64,000 nt of DNA from Chloroflexota bacterium (GTDB lineage Bacteria; Chloroflexota; Anaerolineae; Anaerolineales; Villigracilaceae): assembly GCA_016213105.1 (NCBI GenBank), contig JACRBN010000021.1:1-64000 (forward strand), read 5' to 3'. Under the pieces are notes generated by a model. The model was not told where the DNA came from. It saw only the letters and a program-made list of their open reading frames with translations, and did not search any database. This document shows, piece by piece, positions 52,719 through 61,005 of the stretch. Position 1 is the stretch's first letter; each line of letters starts with the position of its first letter. A program made the translations under genes and the position numbers.

Positions 52719-53474
52719 ATGACAATCAATACGGAATTGATTCAATCACTGCTCCCCGGGAAAATCCTGGCGGTGCAGGTGGGGCTTTCGCGCACAGCGG
52801 TCATCGCTGAAACCGATGAAGGCCTGCGCTGCGGCCTGGCCGCGACCCTGTCCAACCCGGACTTCAATCATCGCTGCTGCCCATCGGTGCGCCACGCCGG
52901 TCATTTGCATGAGATGCAAGCCGCCGATCTGGCCGGTTTGGTTGAGTCTTCCAGTTTCACCGAGGTAGGTATTGGGTTGGCGACGATCAATGCCCTGTTG
53001 CCGCGCCATCCCGAACAATGGGTGGAACTCAACGCGGAAGATTACCTGGCCGAACATGGGGCGGGTAAAAACATCGCCGTGGTCGGGCATTTTCCCTTTG
53101 TCGACCGGCTCAAAGCGCTGGCTAATAAATTCTGGGTGCTCGAATTGGCCCCAAGAGACGGGGATTTCCCAGCCCAGGCCGCGCCCGAGATCATCCCCCA
53201 GGCGGATGTGGTCGCCATCACCGCCACGACGCTAATCAACAAGACTTTTCAAGGTCTGATCGACCTATGCCGGTCGGACACCAGAGTGGTCTTGATTGGC
53301 CCCAGCACCCCACTTTCGCCGCTGCTGTATGAGCACGGGATCGATGTCCTCTCCGGCACGATTGTCACCGACCCGCAGGTGGTTCTGACTGGGATTGCCC
53401 AGGGTATCTCGTTTCATCAGTTGCGCCAGGAAAAAGCTGTGCAACTGGTGACGATTCAAAAAGGCGGCGAATGA
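52719..53474 (+). CDS. DUF364/DUF4213 protein, copy 1
   Basis: This 251-residue protein has a two-part layout: an N-terminal DUF4213-like region (about 1-95, with CGLAATLSNP and INALLP) and a C-terminal Rossmann-like DUF364 region (about 105-250) with KNIAVVGHFPFVDRL, APEIIPQADVVAITATTLIN and LIGPSTPLSPLLYEHGIDVLSG. DUF364 has been described as a putative heavy-metal chelation domain. A second copy lies at 57653. Its place behind the molybdate importer makes metal or cofactor handling plausible. Confidence 0.85.
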   Translation: MTINTELIQSLLPGKILAVQVGLSRTAVIAETDEGLRCGLAATLSNPDFNHRCCPSVRHAGHLHEMQAADLAGLVESSSFTEVGIGLATINALLPRHPEQWVELNAEDYLAEHGAGKNIAVVGHFPFVDRLKALANKFWVLELAPRDGDFPAQAAPEIIPQADVVAITATTLINKTFQGLIDLCRSDTRVVLIGPSTPLSPLLYEHGIDVLSGTIVTDPQVVLTGIAQGISFHQLRQEKAVQLVTIQKGGE

Positions 53475-53809
53475 TGGAAAACATCGATCATTTCAAGGAT
53501 TACAGAGAGTATGTCTCTTTCCAGGCTGACCGTTATGGCAAGGCCAGGCTCTTTGAAAATGAGCACATTCTCGTGGGTTTGAATTGTCTCGAACCCGGCC
53601 AGTCAATGGAGAAACATGCACACGAGGTTCAGAGTCGTTTCTATGTTGTTTTGGAAGGTCAGGGGCGGGTTTGGATCGGCGACCAACAGCAGGAAACCAG
53701 GAACGGTACGGTGATTTGGATTCCCGCCGGGCACGCGCATCGCATCCTGAACACTGGCGAAACACAGATGGTCTTGTTGGTGGGTATCACGCCGGCAAAA
53801 GCGGATTGA
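53471..53809 (+). CDS. Small cupin protein
   Basis: This 112-residue protein has a single cupin barrel: CLEPGQSMEKHAHEVQSRFYVVLEGQG (shortened here to motif one, H-x-H and E) and WIPAGHAHRI (motif two). The His and Glu ligands for one metal are present, and no signal peptide is seen. Its ATG overlaps the DUF364 gene stop. It may bind metal or a small ligand or be a sensor. It is the last gene of the importer operon. Confidence 0.82.
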   Translation: MMENIDHFKDYREYVSFQADRYGKARLFENEHILVGLNCLEPGQSMEKHAHEVQSRFYVVLEGQGRVWIGDQQQETRNGTVIWIPAGHAHRILNTGETQMVLLVGITPAKAD

Positions 53810-53839
53810 TTGGTGCTACACATCCCTGGCGGGTTAAAT

Positions 53840-54385
53840 TCATCGAGACTCAGGGAAATTTTGTCGACAGATCTCCAGCCAGGCGATGATGGACTCGATG
53901 TGGCCGATCCTGTACTGGAAGGTGAGCCAGCCATACGACCCGCGCGCACATTGGGCTGCCTGCCGTTTAAAATCATCCAGCCAACGCTGACAGATTTCCC
54001 GCTGCCGCGTGATGAGCAGTTCGGCAGAACCATTCTCCCCCCGTAAAAAATACAACTTCGCCAGAAACTCCTGGCGGACGAGGCGCGGCAAAGCCACCGG
54101 GCTGGTCAACCAGCCGAGGTAGGCTTTACTTCCACTGGAGGTAAGTGTAAACACCCGTCGCGGCGGATACGGCTCCTGATTTTGCAGTACGCTGGTAATG
54201 TAACCATCCTTTTCCAGTTTGGTCAAAAGCGCATACAGCTGACTCTGTTTCAGATGCCAGACCAATCCCAATCCATCATGGCTTGAGAGTATTTGATGAA
54301 TCTGGTAGCCGTGCTGGGGGCCGGCGCGTAAAAACCCGAGCAAAGCCAGTTCAATTCCGGGCGGACGGCGCACCATGGGGCTCAT
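53840..54385 (-). CDS. PadR family regulator, copy 2
   Basis: This 181-residue regulator aligns with the PadR protein at 47799-48392 (LVWHLKQSQLYALLTKL against LVWHIKQNQLYALLDKL). Its winged helix covers about 10-95, followed by helices that would dimerise. It is convergent with the cupin gene and divergent from the aldehyde oxidoreductase gene. It may control the intergenic region 54386-54862. Ligand unknown. Confidence 0.85.
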   Translation of the reverse strand: MSPMVRRPPGIELALLGFLRAGPQHGYQIHQILSSHDGLGLVWHLKQSQLYALLTKLEKDGYITSVLQNQEPYPPRRVFTLTSSGSKAYLGWLTSPVALPRLVRQEFLAKLYFLRGENGSAELLITRQREICQRWLDDFKRQAAQCARGSYGWLTFQYRIGHIESIIAWLEICRQNFPESR

Positions 54386-54862
54386 AAGCGTATCAGCTCT
54401 CCATACTCAACAAATAAGTACACAAAAAATGACATCATGATTCAATGTGACGTTTGTAATGAAACAATTGTAGCATTGAAATTGACGTGCTATTATCTAA
54501 ATAGTAAAGTTCATTGAATTTACAGTCGTTGACTTGCTGGTTTGCACCCACCATCCCAGTAATGCAAATCGTCTGGCGAATGAGCGTTACGCCACACATA
54601 ACCGGCTGAATCACGTGGCTTCAGGCAAAAAATTCAAAAAGCTCATCCACCTGGTCAAAAGTATAGGTCTAATTTGCATATATCCCCAAGAAACCATACT
54701 TTGGGCCAAATTTAAATTAGACCGTCTACGCTATACTGATTTCAAACTTGTTACAGAATACAGTCAAATTCTGGCGCTTTGCATACGTGTGTTAAATCGC
54801 TCGTCGCGATGACCAAACCTGAAGCAATCAAAACCTAGGTATGAAAGGAATTTGGAGGCGCT
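54386..54862. other. Control region between PadR copy 2 and the aldehyde oxidoreductase
   Basis: This 477-base gap holds promoter C (54651-54737) and a predicted leader of about 119 bases to ATG 54863. A/T-rich sequence at 54400-54530 next to the PadR gene should hold its promoter, but no clear boxes are seen. A plus-strand open frame at 54534-54812 has no binding site or family features and is not a gene. Confidence 0.65.
54651..54737 (+). promoter_or_regulatory. Conserved activator-type promoter C (aldehyde oxidoreductase)
   Basis: CTGGTCAAAAGTATAGG (AAAGTAT at 54658-54664), 31 bases, ATACTTT (54696-54702) within ACCATACTTTGGGCCA, 29 bases, TATACT (54732-54737). The -35 position reads AATTTA, so activator help is expected. 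The spacing is identical to promoters A and B. Confidence 0.85.
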
Positions 54863-57592
54863 ATGCTAAAAAAATCGTTCGTTGTCAATGGGGTCAATCA
54901 GACCGTGATTGTTGATCCCGAAGCCAGCCTGGCCGACGTAATCCGCAAGCAACTGCACCTGACCGGCACGAAAGTCTCGTGCAACGATGGGCACTGCGGC
55001 GCCTGTTCGGTCGTTTTGGATGGCAAGCTCATGCTGGCTTGTCTGGTGAAGATGAGCAAGGTGAAGGACGGCGCCAGCATCCTCACGGTCGAAGGCATCG
55101 GCACGCCAGAGAAGATGCACCCGATCCAGGTGGCGTTTGCGGTCTATGGCGCGGCCCAATGCGGCTTCTGCACCCCGGGCATGGTTGTCTCGGCCTACGC
55201 CCTGCTGACCAGCAACCCCAACCCGAGCCGCGAGGAAGTCCGCGCCTGGCTGACCAAACATCACAACGCCTGCCGCTGCACCGGCTACAAGCCGATTGTG
55301 GATGGCATCATGGAGGCCGCCAAGGTCATGCGCGGCGAGATGAAGCTCGAAGACTTGCAGTACAAGCTCCCCGCCGATGGCAAGATCTGGGGCGGCAAGT
55401 ATCCGCGCCCGACCGCGACCGCCAAAGTCACCGGCACGCTCGATTACGGCCAGGATTTGGGTTTGAAAATGCCCGCCAATACGCTGCAACTGGCGCTGGT
55501 GCAGGCCAAGGTTTCGCACGCCAACATCCTCTCCATCGACACGTCCGAAGCCGAGAAAATGCCCGGCGTCTTCAAGGTTGTTACACACAAGGATGTCAAG
55601 GGCAAGAACCGCATCACCGGCCTGATCACCTTCCCGTCCAACAAGGGCGATGGCTGGGATCGCCCGATCCTGTGCGATACCAAGGTCTTCCAATATGGCG
55701 ATGCGATTGCCATCGTTTGCGCCGAAACCAGCGAACAGGCCAGGGCCGCTGCTGATAAAGTCAAAGTGGAACTGGAAGAACTGCCCGCCTACATGAGCGC
55801 CCCGGCCGCCGCGGCTGACGACGCCATCGAAATCCACCCCGGCACCCCCAATGTGTACTTCGAACAGAAAGTCGTCAAAGGCCCCGACACCAAACCGATC
55901 ATGGAATCGGCTCCGTATGTGGTCAGCGACAGCTTCTATCTCCAGCGCCAGCCGCATCTGACCATCGAATCGGACATGGGCTTTGCCTATTACGATGAGC
56001 AGGGCCGCCTGACCATTCATTCCAAATCGATTGGCCTGTACCTGCACCTGTACATGATCGCCCCGGGACTGGGTGTGGAACCCGACAAACTGCGCCTGGT
56101 TCAGAATCCTTCCGGCGGCACCTTCGGCTACAAATTCAGCCCGACGATGGAAGCGCTGCTCGGCGCGGCCTGCATCGCCACACAGCGCCCGGTCTACCTG
56201 GAATACGATTACCAGCAGTACATGCAATACACCGGCAAGCGCTCCCCGTTCTGGCTCGACATCAAGATGGCCGCCGACAAGGATGGCAAGCTGCTGGCGA
56301 TGGAACATGACTATCTGGTCGATCATGGCCCGTATTCCGAATTTGGCGACCTGCTGACCCTGCGCGGCGCACAGTATATCGGCGCCGGCTACAACATCCC
56401 CAGCATTCGCGGACGCGGACGCACCGTTGCCACCAACCATGCCTGGGGTTCGGCCTTCCGCGCCTACGGCTCACCGCAATCCTTCCTGGCTTCGGAAAGC
56501 CTGATGGATGAACTGGCTGAGAAAATCGGCATGGATCCGCTGGAAATCCGCTACATCAACGCGTATCGCCCAGGCTCCACCACCCCGACCGGCCAGGATC
56601 CCGAAGTCTACTCCCTGCCTGAGATGCTCGAGAAGCTCCGCCCGCTCTACAAGGAAGCCAAGGAGAAGGCCAAACGCGAATCGACCCCCGAGAACAAGAA
56701 GGGTGTCGGCGTCACCATTGGCATCTACGGCTGCGGTCTCGACGGCGTCGATGGCTCGGAAGCGGACGTGGAACTGACTGCGAACGGCGTCACCGTCTAC
56801 AACACCTGGCAGGATCACGGCCAGGGCGCGGACATGGGCACGCTCGGCACGGCGCATGAAGCGCTGCGCGTGTTGGGTATCAAGCCGGATCAAATCAAAC
56901 TGGATATGAACGATACCGGCACGGCACCCAACAGCGGCCCCTCGGGCGGCAGCCGCAGCCAGGTCATGACCGGCAATGCCATCAAGAACGGCTGCGAGCA
57001 GCTGGTTGCAGCCATGACCAAGAAGGATGGCACCTTCCGCACCTATGACGAAATGGTCAAGGAAGGCATCCCGACCAAGTATCATGGCAAGTGGACGGCC
57101 TCGATGAACTCCAACTGCGATGAGAACGGCCAGGGCAAACCCTTCGCCATCTACATGTACGGCGCGTTCCTGGCGGAAGTCAGCGTCAACACCAAGACCG
57201 GCAAGACCACGGTCGAAGGCTTCACCGCCATGGCCGACATCGGCAAGATCAACAACAAGCTGGTGGTGGACGGTCAGATGTACGGCGGCATTGCCCAGGG
57301 CATCGGCCTGGCGCTCTCCGAAGACTTCGAGGATATCCAGAAGCACAGCACCATGCTCGGCGCGGGTATCCCGTATGCCAAGGACATCCCCGACAAGTTC
57401 GACATCTACTACTTCGAGAATGCCCGCGAGAACGGCCCGTTCGGCGCGGCTGGCGTCGGCGAACTGCCGCTGACTTCGCCCCACGTTGCCATCGTCAACG
57501 CGATCTACAACGCGACCGGTGTGCGCATCCGCCATCTGCCCGCCTATCCCGAAAAGGTGCTGGCTGGTTTGAAAGAAATGAAGCCCGCGTAA
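54863..57592 (+). CDS. mop: Mop-type molybdenum aldehyde oxidoreductase
   Basis: This 909-residue enzyme of the xanthine dehydrogenase family oxidises aldehydes to acids. It is very similar to Desulfovibrio gigas Mop in length and motif order. The plant-type [2Fe-2S] cluster ligands are C40, C45, C48 and C60 and those of the helical cluster are C100, C103, C137 and C139, the same positions as in Mop. The molybdenum domains show GQGADMG, GPSGGSRSQVMTGNAI and the catalytic Glu in GVGELPLTSPH (E867). No FAD domain is present, so electrons probably leave through a flavodoxin- or ferredoxin-like partner. GGAGG precedes ATG 54863. It heads the trs-like operon. Confidence 0.93.
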   Translation: MLKKSFVVNGVNQTVIVDPEASLADVIRKQLHLTGTKVSCNDGHCGACSVVLDGKLMLACLVKMSKVKDGASILTVEGIGTPEKMHPIQVAFAVYGAAQCGFCTPGMVVSAYALLTSNPNPSREEVRAWLTKHHNACRCTGYKPIVDGIMEAAKVMRGEMKLEDLQYKLPADGKIWGGKYPRPTATAKVTGTLDYGQDLGLKMPANTLQLALVQAKVSHANILSIDTSEAEKMPGVFKVVTHKDVKGKNRITGLITFPSNKGDGWDRPILCDTKVFQYGDAIAIVCAETSEQARAAADKVKVELEELPAYMSAPAAAADDAIEIHPGTPNVYFEQKVVKGPDTKPIMESAPYVVSDSFYLQRQPHLTIESDMGFAYYDEQGRLTIHSKSIGLYLHLYMIAPGLGVEPDKLRLVQNPSGGTFGYKFSPTMEALLGAACIATQRPVYLEYDYQQYMQYTGKRSPFWLDIKMAADKDGKLLAMEHDYLVDHGPYSEFGDLLTLRGAQYIGAGYNIPSIRGRGRTVATNHAWGSAFRAYGSPQSFLASESLMDELAEKIGMDPLEIRYINAYRPGSTTPTGQDPEVYSLPEMLEKLRPLYKEAKEKAKRESTPENKKGVGVTIGIYGCGLDGVDGSEADVELTANGVTVYNTWQDHGQGADMGTLGTAHEALRVLGIKPDQIKLDMNDTGTAPNSGPSGGSRSQVMTGNAIKNGCEQLVAAMTKKDGTFRTYDEMVKEGIPTKYHGKWTASMNSNCDENGQGKPFAIYMYGAFLAEVSVNTKTGKTTVEGFTAMADIGKINNKLVVDGQMYGGIAQGIGLALSEDFEDIQKHSTMLGAGIPYAKDIPDKFDIYYFENARENGPFGAAGVGELPLTSPHVAIVNAIYNATGVRIRHLPAYPEKVLAGLKEMKPA

Positions 57593-57605
57593 TATCGTAA
57601 TGAGA

Positions 57606-57643
57606 CAGGGTGCCCATGCAACCGCGTGGGCACCCTGCTTTTT
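57606..57643 (+). terminator. Hairpin between mop and DUF364 copy 2
   Basis: CAGGGTGCCCA and TGGGCACCCTG pair and are followed by CTTTTTGG. It lies 14 bases beyond the mop stop, and the ribosome site of the next gene follows directly. It is either a partial terminator that lowers downstream expression or an mRNA 3' stabilising stem. Confidence 0.8.
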
Positions 57644-57652
57644 GGAGATGGG

Positions 57653-58399
57653 ATGAGTGTCCTGCATGACCTAATAACGGCTGTCAAAGCGAAATCTCCA
57701 GATCAGGAAGTCAGGGAAGTCTGGGTGGGAACCTATTTTACCGGGGTCTGGAGCCGCGAACTCGGACTGGCCACCACGCAATCGGATATCCCCTGTTGTT
57801 TTGCAAAAGAATTGGATCATGCCGGCCAGTTGCATCATCGTTCGGCATATGAACTGGCTGATTTGCTTTTTTCCGCAAATCCTTTGGAAGTCAGCATCGG
57901 AATGGCTGCGCTCAATTCAATGATCACGGTAGACACACAGAATTCCACCGAAATAAATGCCAGGGACCTGATCCTTGAACACGGGCGAGGTAAAAACGTA
58001 GCCATGATCGGGCATTTTGGATTTACCGAGGCCTTGCGTCAGGCTGCAAAGAAACTCTGGGTATTGGAGTTGGATCCAACCTTTGGCGATACACCCGCGA
58101 ACCAGGCTCCCGAAATCCTGCCCCAGGCTGACGTGATTGGCTTGACGGCGACTTCTCTTATCAATCACACCTTTGACGACCTGTCAAAACTGTTCCCACC
58201 CCGGGCACTGGTGGTCATGCTTGGACCGACCACACCCCTGTCACCGGTATTATTCGATTATGGTATTAATGTGGTGGCAGGTTCCATTGCAGATGCCCCG
58301 CTTGATGTTCTGCACCTCATTGGACAAGGTTCGCCACTGCACAAGCCAAAAGGTTTGCGGCGTTTTACATTGGTTCACAAACCAAATATCCTTTCATAG
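57653..58399 (+). CDS. DUF364/DUF4213 protein, copy 2
   Basis: This 248-residue paralog of the protein at 52719 has the same layout: N-terminal DUF4213-like part (CCFAKELDHAGQL, MAALNSMI) and DUF364 part (KNVAMIGHFGFTEAL, APEILPQADVIGLTATSLIN, LGPTTPLSPVLFDYGINVVAGS). It stands between mop and the dicluster flavoprotein; in the Desulfovibrio arrangement I recall these genes being adjacent, so this insertion may be specific to this lineage. ATG 57653 is set by GGAG nine bases upstream. A metal or cofactor role is inferred from context. Confidence 0.82.
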   Translation: MSVLHDLITAVKAKSPDQEVREVWVGTYFTGVWSRELGLATTQSDIPCCFAKELDHAGQLHHRSAYELADLLFSANPLEVSIGMAALNSMITVDTQNSTEINARDLILEHGRGKNVAMIGHFGFTEALRQAAKKLWVLELDPTFGDTPANQAPEILPQADVIGLTATSLINHTFDDLSKLFPPRALVVMLGPTTPLSPVLFDYGINVVAGSIADAPLDVLHLIGQGSPLHKPKGLRRFTLVHKPNILS

Positions 58400-58408
58400 G
58401 CAAATTAC

Positions 58409-60796
58409 ATGAATCAACAAGAACTGCGCGAACAGGAGAATCGCTGCATTCAGGAGCAGGCTCCGGCTTGTGCGGCAACCTGCCCCGCTCATGTGGATGT
58501 GCGCGGGTTGGCAGACGGGATCGCAAAGGGGGATTTCGCCTCTGCCTACAAGCTGTATCGCAAGGCTGTGCCATTTCCCGGCATCATCAGCCGCATCTGC
58601 AACCAGCCTTGCCAGACCGCTTGCTTGCGCAAGGATTTGGGCGGCGCCATCGAAGTCGCCGCACTGGAACGGGCCGCGCTGGAATTTGGCAGCCACGACG
58701 CCGAAGCCATCAAGCCGCTGCCGCGTAAAGCCAAAACGGTGGCAATCATCGGCGGCGGGATCAGCGGATTGACCGTGGCGCATGACCTGGCGCGCAAAGG
58801 CTGGGGCGTGGTGGTTTTCGAGGCCGGTGACCGCCTCGGCGGCGGGTTGTGGAAGACGCCGCCCGATTTGCTGCCGCGCGAAGTACTGGTCAACGACTTG
58901 AAGATCATCGAAAGCCTGGGCGTGGAAATCCGCCTGAACACGAGCGTGGGGCGCAGCGGCGGGAATGGGCACAGCACCTTCCTGGCGCGGCTTTGTGATG
59001 AATACGATGCTGTTTACCTGGCAGTTGGCCCCCATTCCAGCGACATCCCCGACTTGAACATGAACGAAAACGGCCAGATTGCCGTCGATCCGTTGACCTT
59101 CCAGACCAGCCTGGAGAAGGTTTTTGCGGGCGGCGACGTGCTGCGCACCTCGGTCAACTTCCCCACGCAGGAAATCCCGCATTCGGCGATCCTCTCCATC
59201 TCGGATGGACGCCGCGCGGCCACGTCGATGGATCGTTTCCTGCAAAAGGTTTCGCTGACGGCTTCACGCAGTAACGAAGGCCCCTACGAAACCCGCCTGT
59301 ACACCAACACAGACGAAATCGCTCCCCAAGCTCCGCTCATCGAAACCGATTTGTCCACCCGCTACAGCCGCGAAGTGGCCGAGACCGAAGCCGCGCGCTG
59401 CATCCAGTGCGAGTGCCTGGAGTGCGTCAAAAACTGCGAGTATCTCAGGCATTACAAAGGTTATCCCAAGAAATACATCCGCGAGGTCTATAACAATCTC
59501 TCGATTGTGATGGGCACGCGCCATTCGAACCAGTTCATCAACACCTGCGCGCTGTGCGGCCTGTGCGCCGAAGTCTGCCCGACCGATGTGGACATGGGCG
59601 AGATCTGCCACAACGCCCGCGAGCAAATGGTGGAACAAAAGCGGATGCCTGCCTCGGCGCATGATTTTGCCTTGCAGGATATGGCGTTCAGCAACGGAGA
59701 AAAATTCGCGCTCGCTCATAACGCACCTGTTGGCAGTAGGTGCGAAGCAATGCTTCGCACCTACAATGAATTCGTGTTTTTTCCCGGCTGTCAGTTGAGC
59801 GGCTCCTCCCCCGAGTACGTTGAAAAATCCTACGCCTTCCTGCGCGAGGCCTTCGACAACAACGTTGGCTTGATGCTGCGCTGCTGCGGTGCGCCCGCTG
59901 ACTGGGCGGGACGCAAGGAATTATTTGCAAATTCACAGTCCGAGTTTCGGGCTGAGTACGAAAAACTTGGCAAACCAAAGGTGATTCTTTCCTGCTCAAG
60001 TTGCTATCAGATGTTCCAGAAACATTATCCCGAGGTGGAGATTCTTTCCTTCTGGGATGTAATGAATGAACACGGAAAATTTAAGAAGCGGGAATTCTCC
60101 GCGCCTGTGACAATCCATGACCCGTGTTCGACGCGCTACGAGAACCACATTCAAGATTCCATCCGCGACATTATTGTCAAAATGGGCGGAGAGATTCAGG
60201 AACTTCCGCTCAGCCGCGAGAAGACCGAGTGTTGTTCCTTCGGCGGCCTGATGTGGCTGGCGAATAAACCCGTCGCTGAGAAGATGGTGCAGCAGCGTAT
60301 CAACGAAAGCCAACTGGACTATGTCACCTACTGCGCGATGTGCCGTGACTTCTTCGCCCGCAAAGGCAAGCGGACATTGCACATCTTTGATTACATTTTT
60401 GGCGAAGAGAAATCAGACCTGGCGGCTGCCCCGACCGTGGGTTTCTCGCAGCGTCACGAGAATCGCGCACGGCTGAAAGAAAAATTATTGCGAGAGCTAT
60501 GGAGTGAAACCATGCCCGAACAAAGCGCCTTCGAGTCCATTCGCCTTGTCCTGCCAGACGATGTGCAGAACCAAGTCGAAGACCGCCTGATCCTGGTGGA
60601 GGACATGCAGAAGGTGATCGAATATGCCGAGCGCACTGGCAAGCGCATGTTTAACGCGTCCACCGGGCACTACCTGGCTTATTACAAGCCGACCAGCGTC
60701 ACCTACTGGGTCGAATACACTCCGCAAGACGATGCGTTTTTGGTACATCGGGCGTACAGCCACCGCATGGAAATCGGCATGGGAGCGCAAAAATGA
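58409..60796 (+). CDS. FAD/Fe-S dicluster oxidoreductase with CCG domains
   Basis: This 795-residue redox protein combines several modules. Residues about 10-90 are a GltD/DPYD-type Fe-S domain (CAATCPAHVDV, ICNQPCQTAC). A flavin/NAD module follows (VAIIGGGISGLTVAHDLA). Near 330-410 lie ferredoxin-type clusters (CIQCECLECVKNC, CALCGLCAEVCP). Two HdrB-like CCG regions follow (FFPGCQLSGS, LRCCGAPADW; HDPCSTRYEN, ECCSFGG). It resembles the DVU1558 dicluster-binding protein and could pass electrons from the aldehyde oxidoreductase to NAD or thiol carriers. A palindromic element inserted in frame adds about 15 residues near 435-455. The C-terminal 90 residues have no known motif. Confidence 0.85.
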   Translation: MNQQELREQENRCIQEQAPACAATCPAHVDVRGLADGIAKGDFASAYKLYRKAVPFPGIISRICNQPCQTACLRKDLGGAIEVAALERAALEFGSHDAEAIKPLPRKAKTVAIIGGGISGLTVAHDLARKGWGVVVFEAGDRLGGGLWKTPPDLLPREVLVNDLKIIESLGVEIRLNTSVGRSGGNGHSTFLARLCDEYDAVYLAVGPHSSDIPDLNMNENGQIAVDPLTFQTSLEKVFAGGDVLRTSVNFPTQEIPHSAILSISDGRRAATSMDRFLQKVSLTASRSNEGPYETRLYTNTDEIAPQAPLIETDLSTRYSREVAETEAARCIQCECLECVKNCEYLRHYKGYPKKYIREVYNNLSIVMGTRHSNQFINTCALCGLCAEVCPTDVDMGEICHNAREQMVEQKRMPASAHDFALQDMAFSNGEKFALAHNAPVGSRCEAMLRTYNEFVFFPGCQLSGSSPEYVEKSYAFLREAFDNNVGLMLRCCGAPADWAGRKELFANSQSEFRAEYEKLGKPKVILSCSSCYQMFQKHYPEVEILSFWDVMNEHGKFKKREFSAPVTIHDPCSTRYENHIQDSIRDIIVKMGGEIQELPLSREKTECCSFGGLMWLANKPVAEKMVQQRINESQLDYVTYCAMCRDFFARKGKRTLHIFDYIFGEEKSDLAAAPTVGFSQRHENRARLKEKLLRELWSETMPEQSAFESIRLVLPDDVQNQVEDRLILVEDMQKVIEYAERTGKRMFNASTGHYLAYYKPTSVTYWVEYTPQDDAFLVHRAYSHRMEIGMGAQK
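59722..59764. repeat. Palindromic element inside a coding sequence
   Basis: GTAGGTGCGAAGC (59736-59748) and its complement (59752-59764) surround AAT. A further CGCACCT at 59722-59728 pairs with AGGTGCG. The element encodes a segment with RCEAMLRTY between the ferredoxin and CCG parts of the dicluster protein, in frame and without a stop. Confidence 0.85.
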
Positions 60797-61005
60797 GCCA
60801 GTATGTCGACCTTTCCGCATACCAGGGCTGGGCTTGCGCTGATTGCGGGGAACCACTCAAGCCAGGCAAAGTGGATATTTCGTACCTTGGTAATTCCTTC
60901 CCGGTGGAACTGCTCAAATGCCCCAAGTGTGGACTGGTGTTCGTCCCCGAGGAATTGGCGCTCGGCAAGATGGTCGAGGTCGAGAAAGCGCTGGAGGATA
61001 AGTAG
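60793..61005 (+). CDS. Small two-CxxC redox/zinc protein (DVU_1557-like)
   Basis: This 70-residue protein has CADCGEPLKPG and a second LLKCPKCGLVF pair, so it probably binds zinc or an iron site. ATG 60793 overlaps the dicluster protein stop (ATGA), and its stop overlaps the next gene by one base. I recall this family under the name DVU_1557 redox protein in the Desulfovibrio cluster. It is too small for an enzyme and may carry electrons or bind a partner. Confidence 0.8.
   Translation: MSQYVDLSAYQGWACADCGEPLKPGKVDISYLGNSFPVELLKCPKCGLVFVPEELALGKMVEVEKALEDK

Noticed and set aside
54765-54780. Sigma-54 promoter (CTGGCGCTTTGCA) before mop
   Set aside because: Only six bases separate the GG and GC elements; sigma-54 promoters need ten.
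54534-54812. 92-codon plus-strand frame upstream of mop
   Set aside because: It overlaps the conserved promoter C, lacks a ribosome binding site and has no domain.
54738-54862. Molybdenum cofactor riboswitch in the mop leader
   Set aside because: I could not find the conserved stem-loop pattern of that riboswitch in the leader; a covariance search would be needed.
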